DNA of 64,000 bases from NCBI GenBank assembly GCA_003550325.1, contig QKWP01000063.1, positions 303,370-367,369 of the forward strand, written 5' to 3'. This DNA comes from Gigaspora rosea. Lineage: Eukaryota; Glomeromycota; Glomeromycetes; Diversisporales; Gigasporaceae. The notes beneath the pieces were generated by a model, which saw nothing but the letters and a program-made list of their open reading frames with translations, searched no databases and was not told the origin of the DNA. Each line of letters begins with the position of its first letter. The stretch's first letter is position 1. Shown here in pieces: positions 55,790 to 64,000 of this stretch. The position numbers were made by a program, and so were the translations under genes.

Positions 55790-56960
55790 TTTATACCTAC
55801 TGTGAAAATTCCAATGAGCGTTGTAGGCATAGGTGCGGCTAAGGATGAACAAAAGGTATTTGAATGGTATTTGAGATCTGATATAGGCTCTGGAAAGTTT
55901 TTTTCCACATATTGTTGTTGAATGTATCAACTTCAATGAGCCATGTAGCTTGGATACTGCTATAGAAATGACATAGACGTGGCGAGAATGAAAAAAAAGT
56001 ATTCGAAATCTGATGAATATTGTAATTTGAATGGACAGGTAACTCTGAAATTTGCTATAGTGAAAGTATGCCATAAAACAAAGCATTTGAATGGTATTTG
56101 AAATCCGCTGAAAAGGGTAATACATTGAATTATCTCTACGTTTTGTAGTTTCTTGTAAGTTGTTGATTTAATTTGAACATGGAAATTTAAATGAACATTG
56201 TATGTAGTCTTGAACACTGCTACAGAAATTGCATAGGTGCGGCTAAGGATGAACAAGATTTTTGAATGGTATTTGAAATCTGATGAAGGTTACAATTTGA
56301 ATGAACCAGTGGCCTTGGAACCAGTTACGGCGAAAGTATGGTATAAAAAAACAAAAAGGATTTGAATGGTATTTGAAATTTGCGGAAGGGGATAGTACTT
56401 TAATTACCTGCTACGCTTTGGAGTTTCTGGCAAGATTTTTTTTTCACATACTGTTTAATGTGGAAACCCCAATGAGCCATGTAGTCTTGGATACTACTAT
56501 AGAAATATCATAAACTTGGTTAAGAATGAAAAAACGCATTCGTTTAGTATTTGAAATCTGATTAATGTTGCAATTTAATGGACTGGTGCCTTAAAACTAA
56601 TTATAGCGAAGGTACGGGCATGAACAAGTATTTGAATGTATTTAAATCTAATGAAGAGGGCAATAACTGAATTATTCCTACGCTTTGTGGCTTCTGATAA
56701 ACTGTCCATTTTTATTTTTATTTATTTTTCTTATTTATTTATTTTTACATAATTTGAATGTGGAAATTCCAATGAACTTTGTAGTCTTGGACGGCTAAGG
56801 ATGAAAACAAGCATTTGAATGGTATTTAAAATCTGATGAAGGTAGCAATTTGGATGGACCAGTAGTCTTGGAAGCTACGGCGAAGGTATGGGTGCTTTTG
56901 AATTATTTGAAATCTGCTGAAAGTGACAATACGTTTGACTACCTGTTGTAATTTCCATCA
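55790..56960. repeat. Composite tandem repeat, ~270-bp period
   Basis: TTTGAATGGTATTTGAAATCTG recurs near 55858, 56086, 56250, 56358, 56538, 56627, 56811 and 56897, alternating between two subunit types (followed by GATGAAGG or GCTGAAGG) that each recur every 265-290 bp. Other shared words are GGCTAAGGATGAACAA, GGACCAGTGGCCTTGGAACC, TACGGCGAAGGTATGG and GGAAATTCCAATGAGC. An outlying earlier copy starts near 55310. Several minus-strand ORFs here are repeat artefacts. Confidence 0.85.
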
Positions 56961-57990
56961 TGAATTGCCGTAAAATATCATGTTACAAAATTCGCTATTC
57001 CAGTGATGGTATGTAGTTATGGTCGAGTTGATTTTACGTGGGAATTATCGTGATTTCTATCATGAATTACGATAAGTATTAATTTGTTACAGAAACCGGA
57101 ATATACTGTATACAGTTCACTTATACATCTTGGATTACAAATACCAATTGAATACCTTTTTTCATCCTTAACTACATCTATGCCTTTCTGTAGCAGTATC
57201 CAAGAATGCACGGCTCATTGAAGTTGTCATATTTAATAACAGTATATGAAGGCAAATATTTTCCAGAAGCTCCAAAACAATAAGCATCTTATGATCACTG
57301 GAATGGCAGGTAAGTTTAATAAAGAATTTCTACGGCAACTCCATGATAGAGATTACGATGTTTACAATAAAGCTAATTCAACTTTAACTACAAGCTATCG
57401 ATACTAGAATTGCAAGTTTTATTATAGCTCACGGTAGAATTCTAATGCAAAAATAATTCAATCATAACTGCATACCATGTCTCGCTTGAGTAGCGAATTC
57501 TGCAACAGGGTGTTTTACGGTAACTCATGATAAAAACTACGATAGTTCTGATACAACCAACTTACCACATTTTATATCACCAATGTTGCAAATAAGTTTA
57601 GCAAAGAATTTTTTACGACAACTCACGATAGAACTTACGATAATTCCAATAAAACCAACTCAGCTTTAACTACAAACTATTGATACTTGAATAGCAAGTT
57701 TTAAGTAGTTTATGATAGAAATCACAATCATTCAACCTTATCTACATACTATGGTAGCGAATTCTGTAACAAGACATTTTACAACAACTCATAATGGCGA
57801 TTACGATAATTCCAATGCAAACTGACTCAATGCATCTTATAACCACTGGAATTACGAGTAAGTTTTGTAACAGAATTTTTTACGCAAATTCCGATGTAAA
57901 ATTAACTAAACTCGACCTTAACTAAATACTATGTCTCACCAGAATACCGAATTTTTTAACAGGATATTTTACATCAACTCACAATGGTCG
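56960..57990. repeat. Second ~275-bp repeat with an inverted copy
   Basis: GAATTTCTACGGCAACTC, then GATTACGATAATTCCAAT, CAACTTTAACTACAAACTAT and AGCGAATTCTGTAACA recur in the same order starting near 57322, 57604 and 57865. 56945-57080 is an inverted copy of the same unit, and 57150-57230 carries an inverted copy of the neighbouring array (GTAGCAGTATCCAAGAATG). The two arrays together form a foldback about 57.1-57.3 kb. Confidence 0.8.
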
Positions 57991-57994
57991 CGGC

Positions 57995-58618
57995 TTAATT
58001 TATGACTTTTGCCACAAAATAACCTAGTCAAACGATCAGCACTTATAACTTTCAGTTAAACCGATTTCAATGACAATTCAAGGGGCAAAATATTTTATTA
58101 ATTATCTCTGTTGATTTTTATTAAGAGAAGCGTTACTAACTTAACAACTAATCTAACCTATTATTTTCGCTTTCGCTCTTATATGCATACTTTTACTATA
58201 ATATTTCATCATAAATTTATCATACGATCTTTTGACTCTTAAAATCATTAAATGCTTTTACCGCATTATTCATGCATATTTGTTATCTTACTTCGGTATA
58301 TTATTTAGTGATACCGACTGTTGCATAATTGATCTTTACTTTGATCTCATTCATAATTCCGATCAATCAACAAGTAAGTCACTCGCATCATGTGCACAAG
58401 ATACTGATATATTTCCAAACAAGTACGCCGTAAACCGTTCATCACCGTGACAGTAGGTACAAAGTCTGTTTAATTCACGTCGTTAATTTCTTATAGAGAT
58501 AAATAATAATTTACCAGAGCCTAAAATATTAAACCTTTAATAAAATATAAACATATTCAAAAAATTTAATCTCGTCTCGTCCATTAAGTTTAAATAAACT
58601 AAATATCGGAATAACGAG
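57995..58618. other. Intergenic, 3' of the alpha-kinase gene
   Basis: A 72-codon plus-strand ORF at 58232 has no motif and is not called. I see no clear polyadenylation signal beyond AT-rich sequence. Confidence 0.5.
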
Positions 58619-60163
58619 TTAACATAAATTTAATCTTCTACAAATTGAATTGCATTTGTGGTTTTTAAGAACAAATTCACTGATTCCCATTTCACCGAAA
58701 TTCGTATCTCCAAATCTTGAAATATCAACGCAATGAATAGCAGGATCTGTTAACCAGAATTCATCTTTATGTTCAATTCCTTGTAGATCACATATTGCTA
58801 AATATTTGTTGGTGAAAATGTATGTAAAGTGTGTAAACGCTTCAAGCGTTGAATGTAACTCATTAATTACTCCAGCGTTGTTGCTGAATTTTTTATATTC
58901 CCTGTTTAAAAGAAATTCCATAGAATAGTTCTCAGAGTCGTTTACTGTAACAACTCTAGAATAAATGAACTTAATTTTTTTTTTTACATTATTTTTTTCG
59001 CATGCTGAATTAAATTCTTCTGCTAAAAAATATGCAATTATAGAAATTTCGGATGACGCAAGATGACGCGAAATCGAATTGTCACCGTTATAATAATTTT
59101 TTAGGACCATTTTCTCATTTTTTGTCATATCAATACCGAAAAATGCAGCACGTTCAGCACCACGATCAAAAGGATAAGGAGCGATTTTGAAGCTGATAGT
59201 TTTAGAAACCATTTGTGATTTTCTGAAATGTTCTGGATCCTTGATTTCATTTACGTTCCTTGGTAAATAATATTCTAATAATTGACCATTTAGTTTGGGA
59301 AGACCTGCCCAATTTGGTTCATGAGGATTCACTTGGAGTTTAGATATATTAATACTATAGATACTGAGAGAATTCTTTGCACTTGCTATTTTGCTATTTA
59401 GAGTTACTGATAATGTAATAGTTGAAATGACAGCTTTAATAAATTTTTGAAGCAAAATTTCCGGATCATTTTCCAAAGCAATGTCGAATACAGTCAATTT
59501 TCCGACGATACTTTGAAACACATTGATCATTTGTGATGTATATTCAGTAATTTTTCCGAATGAATATATAATATTTTTAGATTTCATTTTATGAAAGACA
59601 CTTTCAGCTGTTAAACCGTTTGGATCACCTCCAGGAAATCTATCCTTTAGTGAAGTATATCGGCGTCCATGAGGTGGCGCATCACCAATATGAAGAATAA
59701 TGCGAGTATGGTTTGACCAAGACATTTTATTCGTTGCCGCATCTAAACCGCCTAGTACGTCTTCGGGAATATCACCACCACCTATAGCTTTCACACTATT
59801 TTTAACATAATTTTTGAAATGTTCATAAGAATCGGTAAAATTAAAATGTTGAAGGCGAACATAATCACCATGATCCCGGTAACCACAAAACCCAACGCGA
59901 ATAGAAATTGAAGGATTTGTGTTTTTTAAGTCAGTGATTACCTTTAAAACACAATCTTTTGAAGCCTCGATATAAGGTTCCATGGAACTAGTACAATCCA
60001 GAACGAAACAGAGATCTACATTCATTGCAAGATTAATTTTGTCAATGGTCATTGCAATTGTTTTTTTACGTTCAATTTCATAACGATTGAGACGTTTGTC
60101 ATTTTCAATTTTTAAATTTTCCATACGTCGGACAATATCGGCCGGTGTGTCAGAATCAGACAT
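58619..60163 (-). CDS. VWA and alpha-kinase domain protein (atypical Ser/Thr kinase)
   Basis: An intact, intronless 514-codon gene. Residues 1-45 are charged and helical. Residues about 48-245 are a von Willebrand A domain: FVLDCTSSMEPYI (MIDAS D56, T58, S60), GFCGYRDHGDY, GGGDIPEDVLGGL and HIGDAPPHG (D161). Residues about 290-512 are an alpha-kinase domain: GAERAAFFG, nucleotide-binding VLKNY (K355), AYFLAEEFN, FTHFTYIFTN, DLQG (459-462), TDPAIH (472-477), FGDTNFGEMGI and HKCNSIC (H502, C504, C508), which with H477 fits the zinc site. The same pairing is known from Dictyostelium VwkA, an alpha-kinase tied to myosin II regulation; substrates in fungi are unknown. All key residues are present, so activity is likely. 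The first ATG is chosen because it gives the full charged N-terminus; Met14 is an alternative. The surroundings are repeats only. Confidence 0.93.
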   Translation of the reverse strand: MSDSDTPADIVRRMENLKIENDKRLNRYEIERKKTIAMTIDKINLAMNVDLCFVLDCTSSMEPYIEASKDCVLKVITDLKNTNPSISIRVGFCGYRDHGDYVRLQHFNFTDSYEHFKNYVKNSVKAIGGGDIPEDVLGGLDAATNKMSWSNHTRIILHIGDAPPHGRRYTSLKDRFPGGDPNGLTAESVFHKMKSKNIIYSFGKITEYTSQMINVFQSIVGKLTVFDIALENDPEILLQKFIKAVISTITLSVTLNSKIASAKNSLSIYSINISKLQVNPHEPNWAGLPKLNGQLLEYYLPRNVNEIKDPEHFRKSQMVSKTISFKIAPYPFDRGAERAAFFGIDMTKNEKMVLKNYYNGDNSISRHLASSEISIIAYFLAEEFNSACEKNNVKKKIKFIYSRVVTVNDSENYSMEFLLNREYKKFSNNAGVINELHSTLEAFTHFTYIFTNKYLAICDLQGIEHKDEFWLTDPAIHCVDISRFGDTNFGEMGISEFVLKNHKCNSICRRLNLC

Positions 60164-60240
60164 TGCGATAGTTTTTAAAAGAATGTTTTATTGGAAAAAA
60201 AAAGAAAAAAAAAATCGTAATGTATAAATCTTTTAAATCT
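60164..60240 (-). promoter_or_regulatory. Putative promoter/5' leader of the alpha-kinase gene
   Basis: Just upstream of ATG 60163 (minus strand) is a pyrimidine tract (about 20 T/C bases, 60193-60213) followed by TTCCAATAAAAC. Pyrimidine-rich leaders near start sites are common in fungi; the CCAAT is suggestive only. Confidence 0.3.
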
Positions 60241-60244
60241 TTAT

Positions 60245-61800
60245 ACATTTATAGCTAAAAGGTTTAATATAACATTTAATTTTGCATTTAATGCAGTGCA
60301 ACATTTCAATTAAGCATATAAAAGGCAATAACAAAAACGAAATGAAACGAAAAGTATGGTTTGCTGGAATTTTAAAGTGGTGTATCTTTTTTTCATCTGA
60401 TTGGATAAAATTTTTTCGTGACTTCAATTATTATTACTATATTTATAAGCTAAATGATCCTTTTTTGTGCATCAGCGTACGCATTAACCTAAATTATTTT
60501 TCAATCATGCGAAAAAAATGCGTGTGATAAAGATTTACTATTTATTTGATACATACAACTTAGAACTCGATTTATTCTTAGTTCTACCTGATTATTAATG
60601 ATGTATTATATGTCGAAAATTATTGTACATGTAACGTATTTTGATTTGGATGCATCTGACTCAGTATTAGTGCTTAGTCAAAATAATCCGGATAATGGAT
60701 ATATATTTACAGATAGTCTGATATGTTTACGGATAGTAGGATATCCGATGCTTCGATTAACGTTAATAATAATGATAATGTATTAGTAATGTCATATAAA
60801 TAAATGACATACTTATACAATATTATATGCACATTGTATAACCTTTGCCTTGATTATTAAAATTTTCTTATATTTCTATTCATAAAAATACATACATATC
60901 TTGAACGTGTAATTTTTTTTTGATTTTTTTTCATATAATGGATAGCTAAGATTATTATTATTTTTTACTATTTAGTTAGTCACGTAGTTATTCAACTACC
61001 TATATGTTTGATTAGGTTTATGGTTCTTTTCATGATTGGCTTATCCCTTATACTGGAATATCTACAGGTACTAACCATCACAGCGAAAACAATAAAATTA
61101 CGGTTTCTTAACTAAAGAGATCTTTAGAAAGTTAACCAATATGGTCGATTCTCTTAGGGAATCATATTAATAATAATTATTGCATAACTGATTACATAAA
61201 TTGGATTTTTAATTACCGATCACGCCATAGATTGGATCACGTTACACGAACCTGATATTCACTATAACAGTGAACCTCAAATGAAACTTTATGAGTTGCT
61301 TTTAATAACAATATGGTTGCTACACATTCGATGGACGATGTTCAATTAAAAAAAGGATGTCCCAAGGAAAAGTCGATATGGAACGTTTTACGATTAATTA
61401 CCTATGCATGTATCTAAACGTTATATACTGTGCTTAACATAAAGAATCGTTATATTCAAAATCGAACAACACGTGATTCAACGGATTTAGTCGGATAATT
61501 TATGTCATATATCTGAATTTGACAATTATCTTGTGAATAAACAAATGATTGTTGGATATCCGACGGATCCAAGCTCTAATTTGATTGATAGTGACAGATG
61601 TTAACTTTATTATAATTTTTATTGAGAATATAGAGCGTGTATCGGCGCAATTAATATACAAGCTGAGATGGAACATACTCCTGTAAATAGCGACTATAAT
61701 TGCGTCAGCTATCACCATCATTAGCATAAAACACTGCAGGCCAACTAGTCATGAAGTATTAAAGATACAACAAAACGGCAAAACATACTTAGGTGGGCGG
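60245..61800. other. Intergenic, no supported gene
   Basis: Short ORFs on either strand lack motifs. The part below 61800 may include the body of a tRNA-headed element (see next entry), but I cannot delimit it. Confidence 0.5.
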
Positions 61801-61804
61801 GACA

Positions 61805-61870
61805 GAATACGAACTCGCTTGTTGCAATTGCGAGCTGCTTGCTCGTGTGCAAGCTCTTATCACGTCTATC
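61805..61870 (-). other. tRNA-like sequence, probable SINE head
   Basis: Read on the minus strand, GATAGACGTGATAAGAGCTT resembles an A box and, about 37 bp on, GTTCGTATTC resembles a B box (61805-61815). The spacing is right for a tRNA, but the stems are too poor for a functional tRNA gene. A decayed SINE head or tRNA pseudogene is most likely. Confidence 0.45.
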
Positions 61871-62510
61871 CTGATAATAGAGTTATACAAGGAACGGAGC
61901 ACAGAGTATATGCGTAGAATATGATTTAGTAGCAAATGAATTGGTGTCTACAATTCTCAGTGTCTAATTGAATAATTATTCATCGCTATGCATAAGACTA
62001 AAAATATTTGTGATAGGTGTAAGTTATATTCTACTGATATTATTTATTTTATCAATACGTGTATATTCGCATATTTCATAACAAGCGTAGGTTTTGGCTT
62101 AAACCGGTATTCTTACAAAATGCATCAGCCAATGCTTGCACTTCTGATCCAAGTTTTTATGTTAAAATTTAAATTGTATTTCTGCAGAGTGTATTTGTTA
62201 ATTTTTTCCTTTTTAATCCAAGATTTAAAATGAGATAATGTATGAAGAAGTCATCGTAGCATTTTCAAACCATATTTAATCTGTGTAGAAAATTCATTCA
62301 TTAATGCTTTTTGACACAAAAAAAAACTATTCTAGATAAGATTCAAAGAAGTTATCATAGTTTCCTTGCAATATACATCCGCGAATGCTTTCTATTCAAT
62401 GTATGCTAGCATTTTATGAATAATCAAGTTTGAAGTCATGGATATTTCATTACCTACCTTTGAAGTTAATATCTGTAACTTCAGCCGTTTAAAGTTGTTT
62501 GACTTAAATT

Positions 62511-63189
62511 TAGTGATACGGCCTGACCCCGGACCATCGACCGGGCGGCGAGCTGGCTGAGAGCCGACCCACGCCTTCACGGGCCGGGCGGGCCGACTAA
62601 GATAAGTTAGGATTTCAAATCAATCTATTTTCAACCTTTTATCCTTTATCCGCTTTAATTTTACTAGAAACCACAAATAGTCAGTAAACCGACCATCAAT
62701 AAACTAATCCAAATTAATCTTTCTTAGTTCAAGGCCGAATAGGAGCTTTTTCTGACTGCTAATTATTTTTATTTCTTGTCGGGCCGTTAAATAATTTTTA
62801 AGGATTTGATTCCGCAATTGACTTAACTGCTGATAATTACCAAATGATAAGTTACTAAGTTAATAGATGTAAGTTGCCAGAAGTTTTGGGCAAGTTGTCG
62901 AATTAGGTTGGAATTATTCATAGATTCGGCCAGATTCAAAGAAAAGATTGAGTAATATCAGAAATTTCAGGATGATAGACAGTCAACCAACATAAACATG
63001 GCGAGCATGGTTGTCGAGAATTTTTTGAGGTATGTAATTTGTTCAGTAAAATTGCCGACCGATAGGAGATCATATTATAGGGATGTTTGGTAATTTTGGA
63101 GTGACTAAAAATTTTTTAATAATATGGTCGGCCCGGTCGACCGGTGACGGCCGGGTCGGCCAAAGCCTTTGGATCAGCCCGTATCACTA
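62511..63189. mobile_element. 679-bp hAT-type element, recent-looking
   Basis: Ends TAGTGATACGGCCTGACC and, inverted, TAGTGATACGGGCTGATCC; flanking 8-bp duplication cttaaatt (62503-62510 and 63190-63197) is perfect. Both subterminal regions are strikingly G+C-rich (GGCCGGGCGGGCCGAC and the like) in an AT-rich genome, while the middle is ordinary. The 62-codon minus-strand ORF is from the GC-rich end. No transposase. Confidence 0.92.
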
Positions 63190-63199
63190 CTTAAATTAG

Positions 63200-64000
63200 G
63201 GGACATCTAAAACGGAGCAGATTCTTATAATATATTTTATCGAATTAACTTTAAAGTGGGGTCATCTCAGATTGTGGTTAGATAAGTTTTAGGTGGTAAT
63301 ATATAAGCAAAATTGCCTTTCTGACATTTTAATTAGCCCACCAAGGTAGGTTTAGACGGTCGTTTTTTTTGTATTTTTCAAGGGTTTCGTTTTTCTTTCT
63401 TGTTTGCTTCATCAAAATTCTATGATTTGGTCAAATGTCATGTGATTCTGCTCTGCTTTAGACGACCCCTTAAATTAGTTCTTGAAATCAGATCACTTTG
63501 CATGCGTTAATTAATAATTTTAGGCAATTTTGAGCAGGTTCATGCACTTGAATTTGCAACTTTAAGAACAATTTTACTAAGAATATTATTTAATTTGTTT
63601 TTACGCTTCATAGCATACTACTAGGCACTTAAAGAATGCAATTGATGCTATTTAGTGTGATTTTGTTTAGTTGCATTAAATCGCTAATTTTCATGTCATT
63701 GACCCGTGGCTTTACCACGGGACTATTTCATATAATAGTTATCTAAACAAAAACTGTATGCTCCATATGTTAGTGAATTTTGCAATTATAACTTTAATGT
63801 ATAACAAACAAAAAATCCAATACATCTCAGAGTCGAATTTTGGTTTGACTAAGATGCTATAAATGATCGCAATTATAATAAATTATAGCAAAAAGTGCAA
63901 TAGCCCATTATAATTTGACAATTTTATGGTATTTCAAATTCAATATTAAATTTCACACTATATATTTCCATTCCTGGTTTCGCGCATTTTCGTTGCGCAA
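63200..64000. other. No supported gene
   Basis: AT-rich sequence; only a small hairpin at 63703 stands out. Confidence 0.5.
63703..63721. repeat. Short perfect hairpin
   Basis: CCCGTGG, a 5-nt loop, then CCACGGG. GC-rich stem in AT-rich surroundings. Might be a remnant element end or a structured RNA piece; nothing else supports a function. Confidence 0.6.

Noticed and set aside
55960..56256. 98- and 118-codon minus-strand ORFs
   Set aside because: Translations of the 270-bp tandem repeat; the same peptide recurs within them.
62392..62580. 62-codon ORF with a GC-rich N-terminus
   Set aside because: Its start is the GC-rich end of the hAT-type element and its remainder is AT-rich filler.

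Overview
The window looks like a transposon-rich stretch of a very AT-rich fungal genome, most probably an arbuscular mycorrhizal fungus (Glomeromycotina, Rhizophagus-like). That is an inference from four things: extreme AT bias with long A/T runs; short spliceosomal introns with GTAAGT donors and TAG/CAG acceptors; dense decayed LINE, Ty3/gypsy, MULE, hAT, mariner-like and tRNA-headed elements; and one intact VWA/alpha-kinase gene plus a likely tyrosine-kinase-like pseudogene. I see no CRISPR array, rRNA gene or bacterial operon. Nothing was searched against a database; every family call comes from motifs read by eye.

Layout. 1-2 kb: satellite-like arrays. 2.5-6.9 kb (minus): a broken LINE-type element (zinc-finger ORF1, a 179-aa ORF, a truncated endonuclease), itself hit by two hAT-type MITEs with 8-bp target duplications. 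7.7-11.6 kb: a mariner-type foldback element, a TTAA-flanked element and a 2-kb element with 29-bp terminal inverted repeats. 11.6-17.7 kb: a MULE with a three-intron transposase gene (FAR1-like, DDE, SWIM, two CCHC knuckles), flanked by tRNA-headed retroelements. 20-20.5 kb: an LTR with a primer-binding site. 21-31 kb: small degenerate minus-strand ORFs of unknown origin (PPTY motif, membrane segment, coiled coil, possible Rep-type helicase) broken up by nested hAT-type MITEs, a 600-bp foldback and a second tRNA-headed element. 31.56-31.80 kb: an assembly gap. 32.8-45.9 kb: one heavily mutated Ty3/gypsy retrotransposon (gag, zinc knuckle, RT, RNase H, integrase, polypurine tract, 3' LTR) that has absorbed at least six MITE-type insertions. 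46-58 kb: mostly non-coding, with minisatellites, several small TIR elements and a large 270-bp-period repeat field with an inverted part. 58.6-60.2 kb (minus): the only intact conserved host gene, a 514-aa VWA plus alpha-kinase protein. 60.2-64 kb: non-coding, with a tRNA-like fragment and a young-looking hAT-type element.

There is little gene cooperation to describe: apart from the alpha-kinase gene, nearly all coding capacity is mobile-element derived and disabled, largely by nonsense changes that look like G:C to A:T transitions. The most unusual material is the minus-strand small-ORF cluster (21-31 kb), the nested hAT-type insertions, the telomere-like repeats inside a transposase intron, and tRNA-headed elements that seem to share a body under different tRNA heads.
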